Source: Gordonia sp. PDNC005 (GTDB taxonomy: Bacteria; Actinomycetota; Actinomycetes; Mycobacteriales; Mycobacteriaceae). Taken from it: DNA of 64,000 nucleotides. The position numbers and the translations under genes were made by a program. The notes below the pieces were generated by a model. It ran no database searches. It saw only the letters and a program-made list of their open reading frames with translations, and had not been told where the DNA came from. Below, piece by piece: positions 33,845 to 42,728 of this stretch (positions are counted from its first letter, which is position 1; the number at the start of each line of letters is the position of its first letter). The DNA is taken from the NCBI RefSeq assembly GCF_016919385.1, contig NZ_CP070351.1, positions 1,736,001 to 1,800,000 of the forward strand, read 5' to 3'.

Positions 33845-34795
33845 TCAGGCCAGCAGCTTCTCGACCTGGTCGGTGACCAGACCCGCGCCGATGACGCCGA
33901 TGCCGACCATCCAGGTGTCGTCGTCGACGCTGAACGCCTTGTTCGCCTTGACCGCAGGCAGGCCGGACCACAGCTTGGTCACCGAAGCCTGAGTCGTCGC
34001 CGCGGGATCGCCGCCGGGGCTCGTGTAGAACACGACGTCGCCGTTGATCTGTTCGTACAGCTCAGGACTCAGTTCGGCCATCGAGTACTCGTTCCACTGG
34101 CGGTCGCCGAAGGTGAAACCCATCTTGGACAGGACTGATCCGGAGAATGTTCCGGGTCCATAGAGGCGGAAGTTGTCGGTGCGGAAGCGCACGATCGACA
34201 CGCTCTTGCCCTTGGCGCCGACCTTCGTTCCGACTTCAGCCGCGCGCTCGTCGACACCTGCGAGGAGTTCGGTCATCTTGGCCGACTGGTTGACCGCTGC
34301 GGCGGTCAGTTCGGCCTGCTCGTGCCAGTTGGTGCCGGTGTCAGCGGAGAAGACCGTCGGCGCGATGGCCGAGAGCTCCTTGTACAGCGCTTCATGCCGC
34401 ACCTTGGATCCGATGATCAGATCGGGAGCGAGGTTTGCGATCGCGTCGACGTTCGGTTCCGCGATGTAGCCGACGGGAGCGACATCGGTCAGCTTGTCGG
34501 CGAGGTAGCCGGGAAAGCCGCGGCCCGCACCGATCTCGGGGGCCCCGACCGGCGTGATACCGAGTGCGATGAGGGCGTCGAGGTGCGGCGAGTCGAGGAC
34601 CACGATGCGCTGGGGGACGCCCTCGAGCGTCGTCTCACCCATGGCGTGCTTGACGGTGTACGGGTCGCCGCCGGATGCGCCGTCATCGGACGAGCCGCAG
34701 CCGGAGACGACGAGGGCGATCGCTGCGAAGGCGCCGACGACTGCGGCTACGAGTCCGCGCCGACTGCGTGGGGAGGGACGCTGAGATAGTTGCAT
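33845..34795 (-). CDS. Ferric-siderophore binding lipoprotein
   Basis: A 316-residue solute-binding protein anchored to the membrane by a lipid. Its signal peptide ends in a lipobox (VVSGC, Cys near residue 32), followed by a Ser/Asp/Gly linker. The mature part is a FepB/FhuD-like periplasmic-binding fold (PQRIVVLDSPHLDALIALGI). The ATG at 34795 is chosen since it leaves a standard basic n-region (QLSQRPSPRSRRG). It shares a divergent control region, containing a candidate IdeR box, with the permease genes. Confidence 0.9.
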   Translation of the reverse strand: MQLSQRPSPRSRRGLVAAVVGAFAAIALVVSGCGSSDDGASGGDPYTVKHAMGETTLEGVPQRIVVLDSPHLDALIALGITPVGAPEIGAGRGFPGYLADKLTDVAPVGYIAEPNVDAIANLAPDLIIGSKVRHEALYKELSAIAPTVFSADTGTNWHEQAELTAAAVNQSAKMTELLAGVDERAAEVGTKVGAKGKSVSIVRFRTDNFRLYGPGTFSGSVLSKMGFTFGDRQWNEYSMAELSPELYEQINGDVVFYTSPGGDPAATTQASVTKLWSGLPAVKANKAFSVDDDTWMVGIGVIGAGLVTDQVEKLLA

Positions 34796-34809
34796 GTTCA
34801 AGGACAATA

Positions 34810-34828
34810 GTAGGGTTGGCTACACTTC
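34810..34828. promoter_or_regulatory. Candidate IdeR (DtxR-type) iron box
   Basis: GTAGGGTTGGCTACACTTC matches 12 of 19 bases of the IdeR consensus TTAGGTTAGGCTAACCTAA, with the central GGCTA intact. It sits between divergent siderophore transport genes, where iron repression is expected. Confidence 0.55.
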
Positions 34829-34834
34829 CCAAAC

Positions 34835-35884
34835 ATGCCCTCTTCAACGGCCGTGAAACGACCGGACGACGATCTGTCTGCCGGCCCTCGCCGGCGAAAC
34901 TGGATCGCGGTCCCCGTGTGCGTGGCCCTGCTCGCGATCGCCGTCGTGTTGAGTCTCTCCGTCGGCGCACGCTTCACACCCATCGGGGACGTCGTCCAGG
35001 CCCTGCTCGGCACCGGCGACCAGAACGTCGTGAACATCGTGGGCACACTCCGCGTCAACCGAACCGTCAACGCCCTGATCTGCGGAGTCGCACTCGGCCT
35101 GGCGGGCGTCCTGATGCAGGCTGTCACGCGCAACCCGCTCGCCGACCCCGGTGTCCTCGGGGTTAACGCAGGCGCGTCGTTCGGCGTGGTCGCCGGTCTC
35201 ACGGTGTTCGGTTCGCTCGGCGCCGTCGGATCGGTCTGGCTGGCGCTCGCCGGGGCGGCGGCCGCCTCCATCGTGATCCTTGCGTTCTCGTCGAGCCGAG
35301 TCGTCGCAGGTTCACCCGTGCGCCTGACACTCGCGGGCGTCGCATTCGCCGCAGTGTTGTCCGGGGTCACCCAGACCCTCGTCTTGACCGACGAGTCGGT
35401 TCTCGACGTGTACCGATTCTGGCGCGTCGGATCGTTGACGGCCCGCCCGGTCGACGAGGCGTTGCCGCTGCTCGGTTTTGTGGTCGCCGGGGCAGTTCTC
35501 GCTCTCGCGTTGGCGTCGTCGTTGAACGCGTTGGCCCTCGGTGACGACACCGCGCGGTCCCTCGGCGCCAGGCCCGCGCGAGTCAGGGTCCTCGCACTCG
35601 TGGCGGTGACGCTGCTGGCAGGCACGGCCACGGCGCTCGCCGGCCCGATCGCGTTCGTCGGACTGGTGGTGCCACATCTGTTGCGTCCGGTGATCGGCCC
35701 CGATCACCGGCTCCTGCTGCCGCTGTCGATGCTCGCCGCGCCGACGCTGCTGCTGGTGGCAGACGTGGTCGGACGGGTCATCGGCCGAGGCGGCGAAGTG
35801 CAGGTGGGTGTGGTGATGGCGCTCATCGGCGGCCCGATGCTCATCTTCTTCGTCAACGGTCGACGGAAGGCGGGGCTCTCGTGA
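34835..35884 (+). CDS. FecCD-type siderophore permease, subunit 1
   Basis: A 349-residue membrane permease with about ten spans. Typical FecCD motifs are GLAGVLMQAVTRNPLADPGVLGVNAGAS (quoted only as landmark; about residues 88-115) and GPIAFVGLVVPHLLR (about 270-284), the coupling region that contacts the ATPase. It forms a heterodimeric channel with the next gene product. The stop overlaps the start region of the second permease, so they are translationally coupled. Confidence 0.92.
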   Translation: MPSSTAVKRPDDDLSAGPRRRNWIAVPVCVALLAIAVVLSLSVGARFTPIGDVVQALLGTGDQNVVNIVGTLRVNRTVNALICGVALGLAGVLMQAVTRNPLADPGVLGVNAGASFGVVAGLTVFGSLGAVGSVWLALAGAAAASIVILAFSSSRVVAGSPVRLTLAGVAFAAVLSGVTQTLVLTDESVLDVYRFWRVGSLTARPVDEALPLLGFVVAGAVLALALASSLNALALGDDTARSLGARPARVRVLALVAVTLLAGTATALAGPIAFVGLVVPHLLRPVIGPDHRLLLPLSMLAAPTLLLVADVVGRVIGRGGEVQVGVVMALIGGPMLIFFVNGRRKAGLS

Positions 35885-36948
35885 TGTCCTCGCGCGCCGT
35901 CGCCGACCACGCACTCACGTCCGACGACCGGGTCGTCCGATCGCGGCACGGCAGATGGTCCCTTCGGTTCAGCAGACGCACGACGATCACGACAGCCGCT
36001 CTCGCAGCGGTGCTCGTGCTCGTCCTGGTGGCGTCGCTGTTGTTGGGCGAGTACCGGGTCAGTCCGGCCGCGCTGATCGACACCCTGCTCGGTGATCCGC
36101 CGAACCGACTCACCGACTTCTTCGTCCTGACCCGACGACTGCCGCGCGCCCTCGTGGCGATCACTGTCGGCGCGGCCCTCGCCGTCTCGGGTTCGCTGTT
36201 TCAATCGACGACGCGCAATCCGCTCGCCGGCCCCGACATGCTCGGCGTGAGCCACGGCGCCTCGGTGGGCGCCGTCGTGGTGATCCTGGTGCTCGGCGGT
36301 TCACTGACTCAGGCGGCCGTCGGAGCGGCGATCGGCGCAATCGTCGCCGCCGCACTGATTCTGCTGATCAGCGCGCGATCGGGACTTCAGGGCGTCCAGT
36401 TGATCCTGTCCGGAATCGCGATCGCCGCAATGGCGACAGCGATCGTCGACTACATCCTCACTCAGGTGTTCGTGGCGAGCGCGACCACCGCGCAGGCCTG
36501 GCTCATCGGATCGCTGCAAGGTCGCGGTTGGGACCATCTGTGGCCGATGCTGATCGCGCTCGTCATCGCGGCTCCCGTCCTCGCCGTCACATCGCCTGCG
36601 TCGCGGCTCTCGGCGCTGGGGGAGAGCGTCTCGGTCACGCTGGGCGTCCGGACCGTCGGCCTCCGGTGGGTGCTGATCGGTGTGGCCACGCTGCTGGTCG
36701 CGGTCGCGGTGGCCGTGGCGGGTCCGATCGCCTTCGTCGCACTGGTGTCCCCGCACATCGCGTATGCGCTGGCCCGGACGCGAAGCCTTGTCGTCTCGGC
36801 TCTGACGGGCGCGACGATTCTCGCCGTGTCCGACCTCATCGCGCAGTACTCGCTGTCCGGGCCGATTCCGGTCGGCGCGGTGACCGTGGTCATCGGCGGC
36901 GTGTTCTTCCTATGGCTTCTGCTGGCGGGAGGACGGCGCCGTGGCTGA
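35884..36948 (+). CDS. FecCD-type siderophore permease, subunit 2
   Basis: A 354-residue permease from the ATG at 35884 (TGATG overlap with subunit 1); a GTG at 35881 is also possible. Landmarks are SLFQSTTRNPLAGPDMLGVS and GPIAFVALVSPHIAYALAR, the same two regions as in the partner permease, in a protein with about ten spans. A basic cytoplasmic N-terminus of about 35 residues precedes the first span. It overlaps the siderophore-interacting protein gene by 8 bases, making a three-gene import and reduction operon. Confidence 0.92.
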   Translation: MSSRAVADHALTSDDRVVRSRHGRWSLRFSRRTTITTAALAAVLVLVLVASLLLGEYRVSPAALIDTLLGDPPNRLTDFFVLTRRLPRALVAITVGAALAVSGSLFQSTTRNPLAGPDMLGVSHGASVGAVVVILVLGGSLTQAAVGAAIGAIVAAALILLISARSGLQGVQLILSGIAIAAMATAIVDYILTQVFVASATTAQAWLIGSLQGRGWDHLWPMLIALVIAAPVLAVTSPASRLSALGESVSVTLGVRTVGLRWVLIGVATLLVAVAVAVAGPIAFVALVSPHIAYALARTRSLVVSALTGATILAVSDLIAQYSLSGPIPVGAVTVVIGGVFFLWLLLAGGRRRG

Positions 36949-37708
36949 CGGACGCGTGTATGCGACAACCGTATGCGAGGTTGTGGACCTGACTCCGCGG
37001 ATGCGCCGCCTGACGTTGACGGCCCCCGAACTCGCGGGTCTGGCATTGACCGGTCCGGACGAGTACGTCGGCCTTCTCATGCCGAACTCGGCGGAACATG
37101 CGCTTGTCCTGCCGTCCCTCGGGGACGGCCCGAACATCCGTGCCGCGGTGAGCGCGATGGACGACGATGTTCGGCCCGACCTCCGGTGGTACACGGTGCG
37201 TGCGCATCGCCCGGACGTGTGCGAGATCGACGTAGACATCGTGATCCACGGTGATCAAGGACCAGGGACACGGTTCGCTCGTCGAGCTCGGGCCGGGACC
37301 GAGGTCGGGATTCGGGAGAGCACCGCGATGTACTCATCCGATGCTTCGCCCGCATCGCGTCTGCTCGTCGGCGACGAGACGGCACTGCCTGCGATCTCCC
37401 GCATCCTCGAGACGACACCGGATGCACCGACGCGGGTTCTGATCGAGGTCGGCTCGACTTCGGACCGGGTGGACGTTGATTCGGCCACGCCGATCGAGTG
37501 GATCACCCGCGGCACACAGATCCCGGGCACGGCGCTCGACGAAGCGCTCCGCGCCGCTTCCGTCGCCTCGGATGTGGGCTTGGTCTGGATGTGCGGCGAA
37601 CGATCCGCCGTCCGTGGAATGCGCCGACACCTGGTGGACGATCGGGGTGTCGGGCGGGACCGGATCCTGTTCTCCGGATACTGGCGACTCGGCGAAGCAC
37701 GAGGATGA
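36941..37708 (+). CDS. Siderophore-interacting protein (FAD-dependent ferric-siderophore reductase)
   Basis: A 255-residue cytoplasmic flavoprotein that releases iron by reducing the imported ferric siderophore. The N-terminal FAD-binding barrel has RRLTLTAPEL and the FAD signature RWYTVRAH (about residues 87-94). The C-terminal NAD(P)H-binding part has GDETALPAISRILE. It starts at GTG 36941 inside the permease gene (8-base overlap), so it is coupled to uptake. Together with the divergent ATPase and lipoprotein genes this gives a complete siderophore-iron system, though no siderophore synthesis gene is in the window. Confidence 0.92.
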   Translation: MADGRVYATTVCEVVDLTPRMRRLTLTAPELAGLALTGPDEYVGLLMPNSAEHALVLPSLGDGPNIRAAVSAMDDDVRPDLRWYTVRAHRPDVCEIDVDIVIHGDQGPGTRFARRARAGTEVGIRESTAMYSSDASPASRLLVGDETALPAISRILETTPDAPTRVLIEVGSTSDRVDVDSATPIEWITRGTQIPGTALDEALRAASVASDVGLVWMCGERSAVRGMRRHLVDDRGVGRDRILFSGYWRLGEARG

Positions 37709-37834
37709 TTTCGGTGGCGAGAATGTGCAGGCCACCGCATAGAAACCGAGTGCTTGGGCCACGTCGACTCCTCTGATCGGACGATCGGCTCGGCGATTTG
37801 AGCTACGGTCGATACCGATTAGAGGAGAAATCCA

Positions 37835-38482
37835 CTGAACGATATCTGGAATTTCATCAGCCATAGACGGTCGCAGCTCGCGGTCGATTCCTATCTGCAT
37901 GTCAGTGCCGTCATTCAATGCCTTCTGCTGGCGACGGTCATCGGCGTCCTGGTGGGGATCGCTGTTTATCGCAGTCCGGCCGGCTCCGCGATCGCCACCG
38001 CTTTGTCGAGCACAATTCTCACGATTCCGTCGTTTGCGCTGCTGGGTCTGCTGATTCCGATTCTCGGTCTGGGCGTTCCGCCGACAGTCATCGCACTGAC
38101 CATGTACTCACTGTTGCCGATCGTGCGGAACACGATCGTCGGACTCGGCGCCGTCGATCCCGCGGTGACAGATGCGGCACGCGGCATCGGCATGAGTCGG
38201 CTGCGTGTCCTCACGCGAGTCGAACTGGTCCTCGCGTGGCCGTCGATCCTGACGGGCATGCGCGTCAGCACGCAGATGGCGATGGGAATCCTCGCGATCG
38301 CGGCGTACGCGAAGGGCCCCGGTCTCGGAAATCTGATCTTCTCCGGCCTGTCTCGTGTCGGCAGCCCGACAGCGATCCCACAAGCACTCACCGGCACGGT
38401 CCTGATCGTGATCCTCGCGTTGATCCTCGACGGGATCTACGTTCTGATCGGCCGACTCACCACCTCGAAAGGAATCCGATGA
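37835..38482 (+). CDS. OpuC-type compatible-solute ABC permease 1, probable CTG start
   Basis: A 215-residue inner-membrane permease for glycine betaine, choline or related quaternary amines. It has five hydrophobic spans and the permease coupling motif DPAVTDAARGIGMS. A TAG in the same frame at 37820-37822 excludes a start further upstream, and the only later candidate, GTG 37952, would remove the first span and the NDIWNFISHRRSQL segment that the family has. The CTG at 37835 has AGGAG 7 bases upstream and is therefore the best start. The stop overlaps the next ATG (ATGA). Confidence 0.88.
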   Translation: MNDIWNFISHRRSQLAVDSYLHVSAVIQCLLLATVIGVLVGIAVYRSPAGSAIATALSSTILTIPSFALLGLLIPILGLGVPPTVIALTMYSLLPIVRNTIVGLGAVDPAVTDAARGIGMSRLRVLTRVELVLAWPSILTGMRVSTQMAMGILAIAAYAKGPGLGNLIFSGLSRVGSPTAIPQALTGTVLIVILALILDGIYVLIGRLTTSKGIR

Positions 38483-39705
38483 CCGAGAGTCCAGAATCGA
38501 GATCCGGTGACGTCTCCGGCGTGGAGATCGTTCTCGATCATGTCTCGAAGACGTATTCCGGCCAGAAGACGGCGGCCGTCGCCGACGTATCGATGACGAT
38601 TCCCGCTGGCGAGATCGTGGTGTTCGTCGGACCGTCCGGCAGCGGAAAGACCACCACGATGAGAATGATCAACCGGCTGATAGAACCGACATCGGGCCGA
38701 ATCACCATCGGTGGGCGCGACGCGTTGTCGCTCGACGCGAACAAGCTCAGGCAGAGCATCGGATACGCCATCCAGCAGGGCGGACTCTTCCCGCACATGA
38801 CCGTCGCCCAGAACATCGCGGTGGTCCCGAAACTGCTGAAGTGGGACAAGCAGCGGATCGCCGATCGAGTCGCCGAACTCCTCGACATGGTCGGCCTCGA
38901 CGCCGACCAGTTCGCACATCGCTACCCCCGCCAGTTGTCCGGCGGCCAGCAGCAGCGAGTCGGGGTGGCACGCGCGCTGGCGGCCGACCCGCCGGTCCTC
39001 CTGATGGACGAGCCGTTCGGCGCAGTCGATCCGATCACGCGTGGCCTGCTCCAGGACGAGCTCATGCAGCTTCAAGAAGAGCTGCGCAAAACGATCGTCT
39101 TCGTGACACACGACTTCAGTGAAGCGGTGAAGCTCGGCGACCGGATCGCAGTATTGGGCGAGCAGTCTCGAATCCTGCAGTACGACACCCCGGAGGCGAT
39201 CCTCGCCAATCCCGCCAACGACACGGTCGCGGGCTTCGTCGGGCAGGGCGCGTCACTGCAGCAGTTGAACCTCAAACGGGTCCGCGACGTCGACATCGAA
39301 GACCGCCCGACCGCCCGCGAAGACGACTCGGTGTCCGACTTCGCCGAGCGCATCGACGACTGGGGCGTCATCCTCGACAACCGGGATCGTCCTGTCAGGT
39401 GGACCGATCGGGCGCACCTCACGGGTGCGACGTCACTCCGCACCGTCGGGCTCCCGCTCGGGGAGATGGTCACCACGTCGTCGACGCTCCAGGACGCGCT
39501 GGAGGCGATCCTCGCCGAACGCAACGCATCGACGGTGGTGACCGGCACACGGGGTCGGTACGCCGGCGTGGTCACCATCGAGACGTTGATCGACGCCATC
39601 CGATCCATGCGTGACGAGCACCGCGGCGATCCGCCGATCGCCGAGGCCGGGCTGGTCGCGAATCCCGTCGAGACACCTGCGGCGACCGACGGCCCGGGCC
39701 GATGA
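38479..39705 (+). CDS. OpuC-type compatible-solute ABC ATPase with CBS domains
   Basis: A 408-residue ATPase of the OpuCA/ProV class. The nucleotide-binding domain spans about residues 12-250: Walker [12 protein letters not shown]-loop, signature [15 protein letters not shown], Walker [13 protein letters not shown] and H-loop [12 protein letters not shown]-type region follows (about 290-385), which in relatives senses ionic strength. The ATG overlaps the first permease stop, and the TGA overlaps the second permease ATG, so it is the middle of a tightly packed operon. Confidence 0.92.
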   Translation: MTESPESRSGDVSGVEIVLDHVSKTYSGQKTAAVADVSMTIPAGEIVVFVGPSGSGKTTTMRMINRLIEPTSGRITIGGRDALSLDANKLRQSIGYAIQQGGLFPHMTVAQNIAVVPKLLKWDKQRIADRVAELLDMVGLDADQFAHRYPRQLSGGQQQRVGVARALAADPPVLLMDEPFGAVDPITRGLLQDELMQLQEELRKTIVFVTHDFSEAVKLGDRIAVLGEQSRILQYDTPEAILANPANDTVAGFVGQGASLQQLNLKRVRDVDIEDRPTAREDDSVSDFAERIDDWGVILDNRDRPVRWTDRAHLTGATSLRTVGLPLGEMVTTSSTLQDALEAILAERNASTVVTGTRGRYAGVVTIETLIDAIRSMRDEHRGDPPIAEAGLVANPVETPAATDGPGR

Positions 39706-40454
39706 CAACCGACACCAGGGCCGCACGGTCGACGACGATTCAGCTGTGGGCGCAGCCGCTCGTCGTCGCGGTCCTCGCGGGCGGTGTGCTCGCGTGGGCG
39801 CTGAGCCGGGACTTGACCGACACTCAGAAGGCGACGATCAACAGTTCGTACATCGCTCAATTGATCGGCGAGCATCTGGCACTGACCGTGGCGATCACTG
39901 CGATCGTGCTCGCCGTGTCGGTGCCGCTGGCGGTCCTCGTCACCCGGAACCGCTTCCGATGGTTGGCGCCGTTGTTCGTCGGCATCGCGAATATCGGACA
40001 AGCGGCTCCCGCCATCGGTCTGCTGGTGCTGTTCTTTCTGTGGACGGCGACCACCGGCTTCTGGATCGGCGTGCTGCCGGTCGCGTTCTATTCGCTCCTG
40101 CCGGTGCTGCGGAACAGCATTCTCGGCCTGAACGAAGTCGATCGAGCGTTGATCGACGCCGCTCGCGGCCAAGGCATGTCGGAGGTGCGGATCCTGCTCA
40201 CGGTGGAATTACCGCTGGCAGTTCCCTTCATCCTCGCGGGTCTGAGGACGTCTCTCGTGCTCGCGGTGGGAACGGCGACGCTGTGCTTCCTCGTCGACGC
40301 GGGCGGTCTCGGAATCTTGATCGACACCGGCTACAAACTCCGCGACAACGTCACACTCGTCACCGGCGCCGTGCTCGCGGTGAGCCTCGCACTGATCGTC
40401 GACTGGTGCGGCGCACTCGCCGAACGGTACCTGGGACCGAAGGGACTCCGATGA
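39702..40454 (+). CDS. OpuC-type compatible-solute ABC permease 2
   Basis: A 250-residue permease, the partner of the 37835 gene. It has about six spans and the coupling loop EVDRALIDAARGQGMSEVRI, typical of ProW/OpuCD. The N-terminal extension of about 20 residues is soluble. Both ends overlap the neighbouring genes by 4 bases. The pair of different permeases with one ATPase and one binding protein fits the OpuC layout, not the single-permease ProU layout. Confidence 0.92.
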   Translation: MTTDTRAARSTTIQLWAQPLVVAVLAGGVLAWALSRDLTDTQKATINSSYIAQLIGEHLALTVAITAIVLAVSVPLAVLVTRNRFRWLAPLFVGIANIGQAAPAIGLLVLFFLWTATTGFWIGVLPVAFYSLLPVLRNSILGLNEVDRALIDAARGQGMSEVRILLTVELPLAVPFILAGLRTSLVLAVGTATLCFLVDAGGLGILIDTGYKLRDNVTLVTGAVLAVSLALIVDWCGALAERYLGPKGLR

Positions 40455-41434
40455 GAAGACGTTCACTGCGCATCGCGATCGCCTCGGTCGTCGCGACAGT
40501 CGTCGTCGCGGCCGGAACCGCGTGCGGCCTCGAATCCGGTGGCGCGCTCCCATTGCCGGTGAAGCCGGGGTCGATCACCGAACAACCGGACCTGGTCGGC
40601 GCCAAGATCACCGTGGGTTCGAAGGACTTCACCGAACAGGTGACACTCGGCTACATCTTGGAGTTCGCGGTGGCCGCAGCAGGCGCCGATGTCCGGGACC
40701 TGACGAACATTCAGGGATCGAACTCGTCTCGCGACGCGATGGTCGCCGGACAGGTCGACCTGGCGATCGAGTACACGGGCACCGGGTGGATCAACTACCT
40801 CGGGAACGAGAAGCCGATCGCCGATCCGGCCGCCCAGTTCGACGCGGTCCGTGACGCCGATCTCAAGGAGAACGACGTCGTCTGGGTGAATCCGGCGCCG
40901 TTGGACAACACATACGCGCTCGCCGTCAATCAGAAGAATCTCGCGTCGTTGGGGGTCCGGACGCTGTCGCAGTACGCGGACCTGGTCAAGCGCGACCCGG
41001 CATCGGCCAGTACCTGTCTGGAGACCGAGTTCCGGAGCCGTCAGGACGGCTTCCCAGGAATGGCGAAGGCATACGAGTTTCCCGCGTCGGCGGCACAGAC
41101 GCAGATCCTGCAGACGGGGATCATCTATCAGGCCACTGCGAACGGCAATTGTGCGTTCGGCGAGGTGTTCACGACCGATGGTCGAATCAAGGCTCTGAAT
41201 CTCGCTCTTCTCGACGACGACCGCCACTTCTTCCCGCACTACAACGCGGCGGTGACAATGCGGTCGGAGACTGCGGAGGCCCACCCGTCGATCGCGAAGG
41301 TCACCAAGCCGGTGATGGACGCATTGACGTCCGAGGAGATGAGCGAACTCAACCGCCAGGTGGACGTCGACGGACGGGAACCCGCCGACGTCGCACGCGA
41401 CTGGATGGTCAAGAAGGGATTCGTCACGATCTGA
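40451..41434 (+). CDS. Compatible-solute (betaine/choline) binding lipoprotein
   Basis: A 327-residue OpuAC/ProX-type binding protein. The signal peptide ends in a lipobox (GTAC, Cys near residue 25). The mature domain begins with KITVGSKDFTEQVTLGYILE, the standard start of this family, and has a DLAIEYTGTGW segment near the ligand cage. The exact ligand (betaine, choline, carnitine, ergothioneine) cannot be read from the sequence. The ATG at 40451 overlaps the second permease stop. The 3' end overlaps the convergent amine oxidase stop by 11 bases. Confidence 0.91.
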   Translation: MRRRSLRIAIASVVATVVVAAGTACGLESGGALPLPVKPGSITEQPDLVGAKITVGSKDFTEQVTLGYILEFAVAAAGADVRDLTNIQGSNSSRDAMVAGQVDLAIEYTGTGWINYLGNEKPIADPAAQFDAVRDADLKENDVVWVNPAPLDNTYALAVNQKNLASLGVRTLSQYADLVKRDPASASTCLETEFRSRQDGFPGMAKAYEFPASAAQTQILQTGIIYQATANGNCAFGEVFTTDGRIKALNLALLDDDRHFFPHYNAAVTMRSETAEAHPSIAKVTKPVMDALTSEEMSELNRQVDVDGREPADVARDWMVKKGFVTI

Positions 41435-42728
41435 GGTCAGCGACCTCAGCGGCCGCACGCCGACCCGCGCAGATCGCCCCTTCCAGATACCCGGGGTGAT
41501 CGTCGGAGGTCTCGGTTCCAGCCCAATGTACTCGGCCGCTCGGAGTCGAGTAGGCGGGGAGGTCTCCACCGACAGTGCCGGGCAGCGGCATGGCGACGTA
41601 TCCGCCCTCGACGAAGGTGTCCACGTGCCACACCTTGTCGTGCCAGTCAGCGGGAGCCCGGGCGTCGTCGCCGAACAGGTCGCCGAGCACGTCGAGGACG
41701 CGTGCACGGCGCTCCCGCGGGCCGAGATCGTCGAACGTCCGAGCGTCAGACCCGCCGACGAGCACGGTGAGATGACCTGCGCCGCCAGGCGCGGACGAAT
41801 CGAAGACGCCGATTCCGATGTCGCCCGTCACCAGGGTCTCCGCAGGTGCGTCCACTCGCCAGAACGGTGTCGGGTAGACGGCGACGGCTTTGTACACCGA
41901 CCCCATGCGCATCGACTGCTCTGCGTCGGTTCGCGAGTACGGCAGGGCCGGGTCATGCGCGATGCGCTTCGCCACCGGTGGCGACACCGCGATCACCACA
42001 TGGTCGGCCGCTATTCGGCCCACCGAGGTCGAGACCACGACCTCATCGTCATCTCTTCGCACCGCGGTGGCGTCCACGCCGAGCATCAGCCGGGCACCGA
42101 GGTCGTCGGCCATCCGGTCGATCAGGTGGCCGACGCCTTCGACGATCAAGGACTCCTGTGCTCCGCCCCGAGAGGTGAGCATCCCGATTGCGCCGCCCAT
42201 CACGCCCACCGTGGTCGCGAGCGCACCCAACGTCACTTGGTCGAGTTCGGCCGTCGACGAGACCCCCGCCAACAACGACAGGAGCCTGCGGGTGCGTGCT
42301 CCCGGCACGCGCGAGATCACTCGGTCGAGCGTCATCTCTCGCCATCTCTCGGGCACACGGGTGCGCGACATCAGTTCGAGCGCGGCGAGACTCGCCGCCG
42401 CGGTCAGCACGGAGGGGGAGTACGGTCGGACTCTCCGACCGCAGTCGACGATGCGCGGAACCCTCGGCGTCTCCATCGGATACAAGGTTCCACCGAGTTC
42501 GTCGGTCAACGCGATCAGCCTCTCATGCCCTGCCCCGACCCACTGTCCGCCGAGGTCGAGCCGCGTGCCGAGTCTCGAGGTGACACCGTAGGCACGTCCC
42601 CCTGGCCGGTCTGCCGCCTCGACTACGCGGACGTCGAAACCGGCGCGCATCAGATCACGCGCGGCGACCAGACCCGACATTCCCGCGCCGACGATCACGA
42701 CATCGACGCGATCAAGGACGGCGGTCAT
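41424..42728 (-). CDS. Flavin monoamine oxidase family protein 1
   Basis: A 434-residue FAD-dependent amine oxidase. The N-terminal dinucleotide fold VVIVGAGMSGLVAARDLMRAG and the GGRAYG motif, LGGQWVGAGHERL, and the C-terminal FAD-closing segment GRVHWAGTETSDDHPGYLEGA are all present. It lacks a membrane anchor. The substrate amine is unknown. The ATG at 42728 overlaps the stop of the second oxidase gene by 4 bases, so it is the downstream gene of a coupled pair. It converges on the solute-binding lipoprotein gene. Confidence 0.9.
   Translation of the reverse strand: MTAVLDRVDVVIVGAGMSGLVAARDLMRAGFDVRVVEAADRPGGRAYGVTSRLGTRLDLGGQWVGAGHERLIALTDELGGTLYPMETPRVPRIVDCGRRVRPYSPSVLTAAASLAALELMSRTRVPERWREMTLDRVISRVPGARTRRLLSLLAGVSSTAELDQVTLGALATTVGVMGGAIGMLTSRGGAQESLIVEGVGHLIDRMADDLGARLMLGVDATAVRRDDDEVVVSTSVGRIAADHVVIAVSPPVAKRIAHDPALPYSRTDAEQSMRMGSVYKAVAVYPTPFWRVDAPAETLVTGDIGIGVFDSSAPGGAGHLTVLVGGSDARTFDDLGPRERRARVLDVLGDLFGDDARAPADWHDKVWHVDTFVEGGYVAMPLPGTVGGDLPAYSTPSGRVHWAGTETSDDHPGYLEGAICAGRRAAAEVADLRS

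Noticed and set aside
37918-38478. N-terminal extension of the OpuC ATPase from 37918
   Set aside because: It lies in another frame over the permease gene and is Arg/Ser/Asp-rich; the ATPase starts at ATG 38479 with an ATGA overlap.
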